Both the position numbers and the translations under genes were made by a program. The notes beneath the pieces were generated by a model. That model saw nothing but the letters and a program-made list of their open reading frames with translations. It made no database searches and was not told where the DNA came from. Positions 1-11,800 of a stretch of 64,000 nt of DNA are shown in pieces. Position 1 is the stretch's first letter. Each line of letters begins with the position of its first letter. The stretch is from Calvatia gigantea (taxonomy: Eukaryota; Basidiomycota; Agaricomycetes; Agaricales; Lycoperdaceae): contig JACAAK010000004.1 in assembly GCA_025093985.1 (NCBI GenBank), positions 124,001-188,000 of the forward strand. The letters are read 5' to 3'.

Positions 1-247
1 TGTTTATGACAAACCCGATCTGACGAGCATAGAGCTCGCTCCAGTAGCAGCAATGTAGTCAGCTATATCTCCATAATAACAAAAGAACATTCAAGAAATA
101 TTGTAGTGCTACAGGGCGATCAAAAGCGACGAACCGTGAGAGAATGTAACCTAGAAGCAAGATAGAGCGACCAAGAAAAGGAAAAGCCTGGAATTGCAAA
201 CTACATATTCATAACTATCCAAGGTTCAGCCAAGGGATAGGTCACTA

Positions 248-1836
248 TCAAGGAGCGCTGCTGGGGTTAAAGGCAGGCCTTAGGGCGGTAGAGACGTGCG
301 AGTCTCCTGCCGCCCTGAGATAAGGTAGAGAAGGGCTATATTGATACTTGCCCACTTGTGGGCGTGGCAATACGGCAGGGGAACCCGCAGGCGACGTCAG
401 GGTAGAAGGCGGGGGGGTAGTGAACGAAGACGATACAGGTGATGGTGAAGGTGACGGCGATGGTGACGGCGAGGAAGAGTGGAAGCTTGATCCAGGGGTC
501 AACGCGCGCGTTCGCATACTCGCAGAGGAAGAAGATCGGTGGAATCGATGTTCCTGTTGGGGAGCAAATGCTCCATTGTAGTGTGAAGCCTGCTGGACCG
601 TTCCGTGGGATTGGATGGGAGCATGGCCGGAGCGATGCGGGTCCTCGGATACTTGAAACTCGTCCATATCATCCACGTCTGTTTGGTAGTGTTCTTTTCC
701 ATAATCATATGGGCTGTAGCGAGAAAGGTGACGAGATGTCTCCGATACGTGGGATGGAACATCATATCGTGGCATTGGAATTTGGTGGTGGGGCGCATTG
801 CCTGGCGTCTGAGTTCTCATGCCGCTTGCAGGCTGCCGCATGATAGCCACCGGCGAACCTGTCGAGCTCGTACTCGAGCGCCGCCGCCGCCTACGTACAC
901 CGTCGTCAGGGATTTCTTGGTTGGCGTTAGGTGCATGGTTGCGCAGGTGACGTCGCATATTTGAGTTCACGTTGAATTCGCGACCACACTTAGGCCAAGG
1001 GCAACGGAATGCTGAAACGCAACGAAGTCAATCCAGTATTCAATTATTGTTGCATTAGAAAGGCACATACGCGTTGCACCAGTGTGGGTATTGTAGTGGA
1101 TTTTGAGGCTGCTTGGGCGGTTAAAGGCCTTGCCGCATATGGGACAAACATGCTTCCTTGGAATGCCGGGAGGTGCTCCTGGCGGAGGTGCCTCATCGCC
1201 AGAGTGGCTCTCGGCATCATTGAGCGCTGCTGGTGGATGTGATGTCCCTGACACATGCGCACAAGAGCGTGGACCCGAGGATTGGGGGTCAGGGTAACGG
1301 ATATGGTCTTGGCCACTCGGAATCCGTGCCGATGCAAGGATTGGCGATATAGGGTGAGCCTGGCTGTCCTGATTGGTATCACGGACTATTGACATCGGGT
1401 GTGACTTCGGCCCAGAGACGCAGGCAGAGGGGCGGCCTAGGGAGGTACCCAGGGATGGAGATGATAGTGCGGCGTTGAAAAATACTTGATTATGATAATC
1501 ATTTGGGTGGCGTTGCGCATGTGTGTAAGGGGATGTTGATTGGTACCCCGATGGCTGTCCTTTGAGAGGGTGAGGAGTAGTAGCAGCAGTCCGTGTCTGG
1601 GGGTGAAACGGTGGAGAACTGAAGCCAGATAAGTTTCTGGTGTTCCCCTGGTGAATGGGACGAGGGGCTGCATGCGTCTGGAAAGGCATGTGAGTATCCG
1701 ACATACACGGTGAGACAAGGAACTCACTTTCGATGAGCCAGGGATGGGTTGGGAAAACATCAGGTGCTCTAGTGGATTGCAGTGTAAGTAGAGAAGGCTG
1801 GATATAGTAGGGTGGGCATACCTGGAAACAATTCAT
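248..1836 (-). CDS. C2H2 zinc-finger transcription factor
   Basis: Putative nuclear DNA-binding regulator with two adjacent C2H2 fingers near the middle. Finger 1 reads CPICGKAFNRPSSLKIHYNTH. After splicing, finger 2 reads CPWPKCGREFNVNSNMRRH, followed by a HLRNH tail and a basic RRRRRR stretch that may be a nuclear localisation signal. The intron is 1012-1070 (donor GTATGTG, acceptor TTTCAG); splicing restores the linker HTGATPFRCPW typical of tandem fingers. Exon 2 is 248-1011. The N-terminal ~220 residues and the C-terminal tail are Ser/Pro/Gln-rich low complexity, including a run of Ser-Pro dipeptides. The 5' end is uncertain: the ORF opens at 1836, but small introns near 1678-1727 or 1769-1821 are possible, so the true start may differ. 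The target genes are unknown. Confidence 0.8.
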
Positions 1837-4047
1837 GGATGCCGGGGAGAGAGACTCTTTGGGGTGACATTGTTCAAGTGAGATGGGGGGAGGTAATCAG
1901 GAGAAGGGGAGGGTTATAAAGGGAGGAGGGCAATCCAATAAGACACCGAGCTTAAGAAGACGTAGGAACTAAAAATGAGGCAGTGATGAGAGACCGTTGA
2001 GAAGCAAATGGGATACCGAGAAGACCAGTGATGGTTGTGGACGGATATGGACTCTCAGGTTTTAGAATACACCAAACACGGCACAAAATGGAGAAACCGA
2101 CCATTCAACCCGCTTTTAAATGAGTTACGTGTAACACCTAGAATTTGTGACGACATGTCCCGGATATAGCATACGGTCGAGACAATATGGTCGAGACAGC
2201 CAGGATGCATGGACTAGTGCCTCCTGCCCCTGCTCATTAATTCCTCATTTATGACTACGTGCGGAAGCCGGGTACCAGGCGCTTCGCTCGCTCTTGTTTT
2301 CCTCGTTCGCAGTACGCTCGCTCTCCGTAGTGAGTGGGCCGTGAGGTCGGTCCACAACGGGATCTAGATAGCAATGAGTGACAGGGTTGTGACAACTGCG
2401 TCGATCTCATCGTACACTTCCATATGGGATCGACTTCCCGGCCGGGCGGCGAAGCCAAAGTCACAACCGGAAAGGCAAACGGATGGGCCGACCTGCCGTT
2501 GTTTTTTCGTGAGAACCCCGGCATCCAAAGTATTTCCCGTGTTGACCTGACCCGATCTCGTCGTCTGCTTCATACCATCGGCCATTCACGCCATGGATCC
2601 AATGTCGGGGTACCTATCCCTGCTGCCTCTCTGACAAATCAGAACACCTGTTTTATCTATTTTGTCTATCACAAGAGGAGCGCATAGCCAGGGTCAAGGA
2701 TAACACCTGGTATACACGTTCCCTTCCTCAAGAATCACTCTGCTGCACTTATACGTACGACCTCAGAAGGATCGTCGCCCGAATGCCCTATCAGGATCAC
2801 AAATGTGGTTACCAATCACCCAAACTCACCCTCCGGTCTCTTCGCTCGGATACCCTCAGTCGTTGTCCAAGTCGCCGAACGGAGGGTCCTTGGACAGCGC
2901 GGATAAGAACCCCCCTCACATCGCGCTATTTCGTCCACATCTCAAGATGTGGCGCCTTAGCTCCGACCTGTAACGCACAGACCTGGCTAAGCCAAGCTTG
3001 TTATACTCAAGATTTACGCTTGAGCGAATTTCCATCTTCGTTATCGTCAACTATTACTTGACGCTGCCGTAGCCTTGGCATCAGGAGGTCTCCATGAGCC
3101 GGTCTGCCTTTTTACATTTCAACCCAGCGGAAGTGGTGTGTGCACGTTGTTAACCCCTTGGGTCAAAAGCACCACCAAAGATATTGCTTCACCTCTTACC
3201 CTCCAGCAAGGGCTACGAATTAGTGGTACAAGATAATACAGACTTACATTTATCCCCAACACTGGTACCACATCCACCCTGCAAACAACAACACGTCACG
3301 AAACCCAGCAAGGAATCAGGCTGTCCGAATCGGGGAACTTTATATACGGATCGGGTGGGTCTTCATGCCAGGCCTAACATGAATGCCAACTTGGCCATGG
3401 AAGGGAATCGGCTGCTCACGTTGCGGCTCGCAGGCATTACCGGCCTCCCTGATTTTCCGAAACCTGCATTGCCCTGCCGTCGTAGCGTTTTAAAGGACCT
3501 CCAGTAACCCCCCTTCCCCAGTCAATAGCCGGAGTAATGCCTAATCCTCATCTTGCCCCCTCCCCTGATACCTGCGAGACCAACCCATTCGCCCGTGGCG
3601 ATCATGTATGATCAGTTTTGGTGGACCCCTTCCCATGGGATTATTACCTCAGCCTGATTCCTAACGCCTGTTTCTCAGCGCCTGAATCACATCACTTAGT
3701 ACTTGAGAAACAAGTAACGTTGATATCATTTATTGATCCACAAGCCCCCTTTTTTCCAAATTATCCACGGATGGTGTGGGATCACGCGTGACAAACTTGA
3801 CTTTGTACCGATATGGCCAAATGATTGACCTCACTGACGCTCTCACTGACTAATCCATCGTTGATATCGTCCCGAATGTGCTTCTGCGCATGGAGCGTTC
3901 AACTCGGTTATCATTAAGGTGACCGGAGCCACTGCTCATAACCTCCCATTGCGGAATCACCAGGGGAAGGTGCTCCAAGTCCTGAACGCCATGGCTCTGG
4001 AATGAGGGACGGATAGGATCGATGACACAATCACGTCTCGTGTCTTT
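1837..4047. other. intergenic, no gene recognised
   Basis: Only short overlapping open frames (up to ~107 codons) are present on both strands, without recognisable domains or consistent splice structure. A TATAAA lies at about 1915 and an AT-rich stretch around 3720-3760. No LTR or terminal inverted repeat was seen. Confidence 0.5.
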
Positions 4048-4290
4048 GTGTTGCATCACCTCATTTCAAGTCGGCATTTTTGGTATGGTGCAGCACTGTC
4101 GATGGGCGTCGCGGCTATAATGTGCCGTAACTATTCTCTTACGCAGAAGAACAAAAAACTTCAGGATAGGAAAGACAAAGGATTTACACGAGTCACGTGG
4201 CAGAACGACCTTCCCAACGTACCGATCGCGGAGGTGGAGGATACCATGGTATACCGCCGTTTGCCTGTGGTAGTACAAGAATCCCCTTGA
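4048..4290 (+). CDS. possible small membrane protein (80 aa)
   Basis: A short frame beginning MLHHLISSRHFWYGAALSMG. Residues ~10-27 form one hydrophobic helix, followed by a Lys-rich segment, the pattern of a small single-pass membrane protein. I do not recognise the family. There is no supporting intron and no neighbour in operon-like order, and the opposite strand carries an equally long frame, so this may be chance. Confidence 0.2.
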   Translation: MLHHLISSRHFWYGAALSMGVAAIMCRNYSLTQKNKKLQDRKDKGFTRVTWQNDLPNVPIAEVEDTMVYRRLPVVVQESP

Positions 4291-5851
4291 ACATCGGGCT
4301 GTCTACTGAGATGGAATCTCAACTGAAGACTATGCCCTCTCGGTGTTAGAACACCCCATAGCGTCTATTTTGCGCAGTTCCAGCGGGGAACACACTACCG
4401 GGAGCTGCTAATGGTTCATCCGCCGGGTTCTCACTTTTTGTCCATCATATGATTCACGCCAATGGTGCATTCAGAAGTGTAGTTCTCATGCTGTTATAGT
4501 CTGGTGTATGGGCGCTCCATACTGATATACAGAACTTCGAGAAAGACTAGTCAGGTTAGGACACATGTCTCCAATGGTTCTGGTGTTCCTTCAATGAAAA
4601 TCAGGCCCCACCATTGCCTTTCCCACGCACATCATAAAAGGACCAATGGACACAAAAGAAATCCCTGGACGTCGGAAAACACGTCAAGCAGTTTCAAACC
4701 CCCCGCTTTGGCACAGGATACTCACCGCTGTTTCATATGAAGGCCGGTCGAAGGACGGCCCCAAGACTTAAGGTTCTAAGTCGGCTGGACTGTGGGCACG
4801 TTTTCTCATATCTCGTCCCGTACATATTATACATATTGGCATGTTCCTAGGCGCCGTGTAATAGCGCCTCCAATAGCGCTTAGTCTTCACTGTAGGAGTA
4901 GCCAAGGGGAGTAGTCGTAACGGAGTGAGATCTCAAAATAAGCACGACACGCGAATGCAACCGACAACGTTGATCATCTGCTCCTCAAAAGGAAGGCTTC
5001 CCTGTCAACACACCTCCTTTCTGTTCGCATCAGCACGCCACACAACAGCCCGAGTGACCCTTTTCGTGATTCGCGCACATGTGGTGCGATAAAGAGTGCT
5101 TCTTTGCATCAGCTGATCCTCGTCATTCCACACCTGGTTTATCACTTAATTATGTCGAAGACAGGAAGCTACGGGTGCCGCGTTGGATTTATGCAAAACT
5201 AGGAATTTGTTAGACATGGTGTGTATTTTCGGGAAAGAAACACTTCAACATCAAGCTCTAGGCTCCTCAATAGTTGGAAAGGGAAAGTTCCCAAATCGAG
5301 TGAGAGAAATATGATGCCTTATGATGTAATTGCTTCTATTAAATACCGAATTCTCGGGGATATGTCAATCCCAGTGTTCTCGGGTAGTGGTTCGGCTTCT
5401 CCCATTTCCATCTTAGGCTATGCAGAGTGCCGTGCAGCCCGTCGGTAAGTACAAACGGACTTATCTAATAAGCCCACCTCAGTGTGCGTTTCATACCAAC
5501 GACCCAATGGACATTATGATACGTAAGTCCTTATGACAATAACCATGCGTAACCCGCTCCCCCGCGTTTCAAACCGTGAGACATCTCGTAGAGGCAGGCA
5601 AGCGATTCGTTGATCATTAAAGACTATGATAGTGTCGGAGGATAGTAGTAGGTGCTTCGACGCTAGATTTGAGAGGGAATGATTCAAGTGGATTTTTGAT
5701 GCCTTGCACGGAAAACCGGTGGGGTTGCTGGGGGGCGCTCTGGTGTGCTTGTGGAAATCAGAGTTTGTAATTCTACACGTTATGCTTCTATTTATACCGA
5801 AGATAATCAGCAGCCGTCCGCGACATATTGGAAACCCCTACACTCTCCGTT
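4291..5851. other. intergenic, no gene recognised
   Basis: Short frames only. The right part is the 3' flank of the HAD phosphatase gene that ends at 5852 on the minus strand. Confidence 0.45.
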
Positions 5852-8800
5852 TCAAAGCACCTGTTCGGTTAGAAGTTCCTCAATAAATGCAGCAAAGGAG
5901 TCAAACACCTCATCAGGTGGTACTGCTGCGGGTCGATTCTCATCCCCAGGGCGATACTTACCAGTCTTAACTGTAACATGAACAACAAATCAGCATCAAA
6001 AACATCTTTGTACACATGGAATTCTCCATCAGGCATGGCCAGGGGTAGTGTTGAATCTCGCTCCGTACCACTACGTTGGTTCAGTCTATTTATAGCTGAA
6101 ACGGGGTTCGAGTATTTCACCTTCAGAGGGTCGATAATAACGGACACTATTATGGACTACGCATGTAGGATACCGCACTGTAAGTAGCAGGTAGATACTA
6201 CGCATGGAACCTTCTAGTACATGCGGACATGCACAGTATGCACACATTATGCTACTGGTAGTTAGACCTCACCCGTATAAGGGTTTAGAGTGCACAGACC
6301 AGGGACTAATAGTATATAATACCTATGTAGATTCCCTGTATGTAATCCCTTTGGATACGCCTCCTGGCGTAAGACACTATGTCTTCTCTCCTCTACGCTA
6401 GCTTCTTTAAGCATCGCTTCCCCTCTCCTCAAGACTCTCTGAATACGATGGTATAAGCAGGACTATGTCCGCTACCATGCGCCTCTCCTACTGGACCGTC
6501 TCCCGGATGAATACGACTACCCTCCACCGCTGACGCCTACACACTTAGGTAGTGTGAACTTATATTGGGATGTCTACTCGTTCTCTCAACAGGTTATGGG
6601 CCCCGACCGCCGCTCACTCGGACCGCGTTAGCACGCTGGTAGAGTTTGAGGAGGCTACGGTCGCTTTCAACCTGGGAGACAGTGGTGCCTTTGGTCCACT
6701 TGATACCCTGTCTGACCCATGTTGTGAACGCGTGCACTACGCATAGCAGTCCTACATGATGCTGACACGTTGTTACCCGTTCTTGGTTTTTGATCTGGCA
6801 AACCGTCATCTCCGGTCTGGTTCGACCGCTTTAGGTCCGCTCCCCATTCTGGGTTGCAGCAGAACTGTTCCGCTCTGGTTGCTCCACCTCTGTTCTGGTA
6901 TTCTCTTTGATCGACGACAACGCTTTGGGCTTTCTGGGATTCTCTTCAGATCCACCTCAGTAATTTACTATATGATGTATCATCTATGCTGAGCACTACG
7001 CTCCGCTTTGCTGGTAAATTAGCTGGTCTTCGTGACCGCAATAACACCGCAGTGTCAGGCAAATTATAAGCCTTGTGTTCTTGTGTTTCAAGTCGATTGG
7101 GCAAGTCCCGCCTTGAGTAGAATAACACACCACGAGCATATACCTGAGCTATTTGACCCACTTAAGCTGGCAGCTATAAGCCGCTAAGACCCGCTTAATC
7201 AAATAAAGCTGGGATATAGAAAATATCTTTGAGAAGTCCGCCGTTCGTTCCTTCGCTTCAGGCTTCAACGCTTTACCCCTTCCACGTCTATTCGACTACC
7301 GCTTTATTCTTTCTACGGATAGCTCATGCGCTTCAAGCGCTTTATGCCAAGCTAAGGCAGTGGGCCGCCGCATTTGCAGCGCTTAAGTTGCAGCAGCACT
7401 TGTGGCATTCGCAAAAATATCCAAAGAAGATAGCAAGGAGAAGAACGCTTATCGCGTCCTTGCAGCTGGGAAATAAGGGAAGAAGGATAATGAGCTGGTA
7501 ATACCGCCATTATGTCGTTTCAGGAAATACTTCAGAATATAGTTTAAATATGTTGCTGGCTCAAGGACTGCCGCCATATACTATTTCTCTTATAGAGGAG
7601 CTGCGTCTCTATATATCGCGCCCTGCTTCTAGCATCAACGTTCCTTCACTTGTGTTAAGCGCATGTCCACGCGCCCAAGTTTGAAGACCTGTTATAAGTC
7701 AGAGCATGGACGAGCACATTAAAATGCTTTGCCCGCCAACTACAGGAATAACAATGATTGCTTTAAGGAAGTTTGACTTTATGGAAGTCGCCGTCCATTA
7801 ATAGGACTTGAGCGCACCATTTAGCAGCTATAATTGAGAAAGAGGATGAGTATAGCACCATACGATGCAACACGCCGACGAATTTCTTAAGAAATCCTTT
7901 AGACCGCTTTTTACAGAGCTTGGCGCCGGAGGAGTTCTTGTGTCGCCATCTTCGGATGTCGCTGACCTTGATACCAATGGATGGATATACGGTAGTACTT
8001 TCGACTTCATACTCCTTGATAAATGCTATGAATAACGGTGTGCCGCATGAGATGTAAGCGCTGGCTATAAATCCTTTTCTACGCAACAAGTGAGAAATCC
8101 TTGCGGGTTATATGAAGATGATAGCAGGAGCATAACGCTCTATTCACTTGAGAAGAATATCCTTTAAAGGATCTCGTGAATCGCATCATTATAAAGAAAG
8201 GAAATTACGACACGTCTAGGAATTAGCAGAATAGCTCCCAACGTATAACGGTTGAGCTTCAGCACTACGTCACCAGCATAATTCTTAGACCTCGCCACTT
8301 TACATTAGGCTTGAGGCAAGAAACTGGAATCCTACGGGAACGACAAGTATCTGAACTGCTTTCATATTCCAGCATTAGTCTACGACATTAGGGATGAAAG
8401 ATTTGTAGCGCCACATTAGTGTGCGGCCGATCTATATCAAGAAAACCTTATAACGTATGTCCTCGAGCGTAATGCTTTTGAGGCAATCGTTGAAGGTCAC
8501 CACCTTTGCAATAAGTCATGAAGAGCTGTATTAGTTCACCCAATCTCATCGTTGTACACGAACTTGCAATTATAAGCAAGGAGATGAATGGTAGTTGAAC
8601 ATTACGCCTACTAGACTATATCGTTTGACATCATCGAACAGAACTTCCCAAGATTATGCCTTCTTCACTCGTCTTTTATGACTTGTCAAGATAATTGCAT
8701 TATTTCATTGCCACTCTGGATTATTTCGCAAGGGAAACTGCATCAGTACCTTTATCCAGAATTCTTTATACGAATATCCTCGTCCTTGAGCGTAATACTC

Positions 8801-11800
8801 GGATTTGATGGAATTGCTAGTCGTCTATTACGACGCTACTCTATGACTTCTTATCTCATGATGATAGTTGTCCTCCTTCGAAAGAAGTTATGAGGCTCTA
8901 AGATTCATTAGAGAAACCTCTACAGTATAGCTGACAACGGCCAATGTCGCAACTGATTATGGAGGAGAGTTTGTCTAAATGAGAGCAATAGCAAATATTC
9001 GTGGCATGAATGACCCACTTAAACCTCCTACTCCCAATGCCTTCGCAACGGTTGACGTAGAGAGACTGATCCGCACTACACTTTGAGAGCCTAAAAGCTT
9101 TATGGCAACGGGAATGTCTTACCCGTCTCAGTGATAGTTAGCGTTGACTAGAGCGCAACGCGCCAGTCCAAGCGTTTATAGTGGAAGACACTTAATCGTG
9201 TAAATCAAGGGATAAACCATTAATTTGGTTCTGTACTGTGGGTTTGGCTTCGCGGCGCATCAGTTAACATGATGACCGCCCAAACATGATCGCTTATTCG
9301 GGATGTAACATACCTCGATCGTCTAATTAACGAGAACTTTCGAGTTCAAGCGGCACACAGAAAGGCTTAACGTTCTACGAACAATCCATATTTGGATGCC
9401 TTACTCGATGAGGGAATATACCCTTAAAACGTCATGATTTAGCAACTGGATAGCAGTAAAACCAGTTCATTTGCAAAGAAGAGAGCAAAACCTGCACGAA
9501 GCAAGAAATAGCAATTTCTTTATCCGCCATCTTTCAATGTCGCAGGATATATTCCATTACATTCTACGATCACCTCCTGATTCCTTTCCATTTCCATTCG
9601 AGAAATCTCCGCCCATCATATCCTATGTCTTACGCTGACATATTCGCCAATTTGATGCATAATTTGCGCATCCTTTACAGGATACCTACCGCTTTTAAGG
9701 CTTGTAGTATCATTGCTTCGCCGGCTCAAGTGACTGCTGCGGCTAATTGATCTACATAACGGTAAAAAGTGACGGCCTTGAAAACGCTGGTGGGAACGCA
9801 TTGCACAATTGAACCTGACTAGGAAAGACCGCACTGTTCATTACGCGGGTCACCTACAGGTAGACTATAATGGATTAGGCGTTCAATTTCAGAGAAGAAC
9901 TCGTTTGGACTCACCGACTAGAGTTGGACAAGCATAAGACTTGCTAAGCGTTCACGCTAGCGTCTACCAGAAAAGCGCAACAGCTCGGATAGATCATCCT
10001 AAAAATATGTGATGGTTACACCTCCATATGAGCTTTCGCCTCGCATAGCTTAACAAACTTGCGAGAAAAATATTTTATTTCTGGAATTGCATCGATAATG
10101 ATCCGCCATTAACAATGCGCGTTGACATTTAAATCGAAAACACTCGTCGCTGAGGGAGGAGTACAGTAAAACAAGTTCTTAATCGCTGGTGAATAACCAC
10201 ATACGATTAAAGCTTTTAACGGCTACACTTCGCTGGTCCGTCTTAATTGATGTGTGCCGCGGTGGTTCGTAACATGATAAACACTCTCTGAGCCCTAAAA
10301 AGCAATATGATTGAGTAACATGTATTAGGAAACTTAACATGCTGAAAAGCATGGAGGAGAACAACGGATACAGTATTCTTACTCCAAATCCGATGACCGC
10401 CTTATCCTGCGCTTCACAGCAAAGGAACTTCATTAAGTTGAAGGCATCGCTTTTGTGATTCAATTCTCCAGTTATCCGCGCATGTGAGAAATGCTTAGCG
10501 TTGATGACAAAACTGCTTTTGCAGACTGGATGAGAAGATACACTGGAATAATCTGACGGGCTTCGGCTTACAAGATAAGAAGAGAGTTTGAATGACAATA
10601 GACGAGCACTATACGTGTTATGTGGAAGGATTCTTTGATCCTTGATTGAGCTGGATTTAATCCGCCTTTATGCGATTACGCTGGATTTCATCCGCATTTT
10701 CCTAAAACCACTTCGTCGACCTCGCTTTGACAATAAAGTCTAACGGATCCGCAATTAGATGGCTCAAGTGACTGCCGCACTGCGATGTAACTAGTTGGCT
10801 CGAGCGACTGCCGCAACATGATACCGATTCCTACGTCATTGCGAGCCCTCCTCTTCGGAGTTGATGGGGAAAACACAAAGGATATGATATTCCTTTCCGC
10901 CTTCTAACGAAGACGCTTGGATAAAAATATTAGGTTTAGAAATATTCCTTTCCGCCACAGTCGCTGGAAAAATATATTCATAGGACTTTCAATTGTTCCT
11001 ATCGCCTCTCGCGAGTTGCTGATAAAACAACTGGGGAGTTATCCCCGCCGACGTCTCAAGATGAGCGTCCTAGGCAAAAATAACATTAGGAAATTATTCC
11101 TTCCTCCTCTAACGAGCTGTAGGAGAAAATATTACAAGGTTTATACTTTTACCTTTCCACCTCTTACAAGTTGTTGGATAAAAGAAATCAGGAACATATT
11201 CCTTCACACTCGTTTAAGAGTCGACTGTAAAAATATAGCAGGAACATATTCCTTTCGAAAGATAAAAATATGATAGGGTTTAATGATCCTTTCTCTCTTT
11301 AACAAGATTGAGGAAAAACTTCATAGGTTTTGAATGTAACCTTCCGCCTCTTCGTGAGTCGACGGTAAAACATCTACATGGAATTTATCCATCCACCTCA
11401 ATTCGAGAGTCCGGAAAAATATATAGGGTCAACTTCAAGATCCTTCCACCTCTTCGGAGTTGTATGGAAAAACAAATATGGGACTTAATCGTTCCTCCCT
11501 CCTTTTCGGAGTTGACGGGAAATAACAAAAAGTGTGTATGCATTCCTTGGGACTGAATCCTTAATCCGCATCGGCAGAAATGCCTTTTGCATGGAGGAAA
11601 ATTGCATGAGACCACTTTCATTTGCGAATCCATTAATTTGGAATTTGTTCGAGTTAAAATCAGAACAAGGCTTGTAGCATCATTGCTTCGCTGGCTCACA
11701 GGACTGCCGCGGTTGATTGATCTACATAACCGCAAAGTGACGGCCTTGGATACGCTGGCTTAACACTGCCGCTTTCCTGATCTCACAATAATCGCATGCT

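Noticed and set aside
5869..6147. 92-codon minus frame running from the HAD exon into LTR 1
   Set aside because: Reads through the splice acceptor and the LTR; the true exon begins at 5970 in another frame.
10179..10598. 139-codon minus-strand frame inside the LTR element, also present in the inverted copy
   Set aside because: It is antisense to the element, ends without matching any family, and is interrupted differently between copies; chance frame in a repeat.
11308..11556. Plus-strand frame repeated identically at 14467-14715
   Set aside because: Lies within the ~50-bp minisatellite and is a by-product of the repeated unit.
10867..11560. Possible CRISPR-like array
   Set aside because: Unit and spacing vary, there are no conserved direct repeats with unique spacers, and the DNA is fungal.
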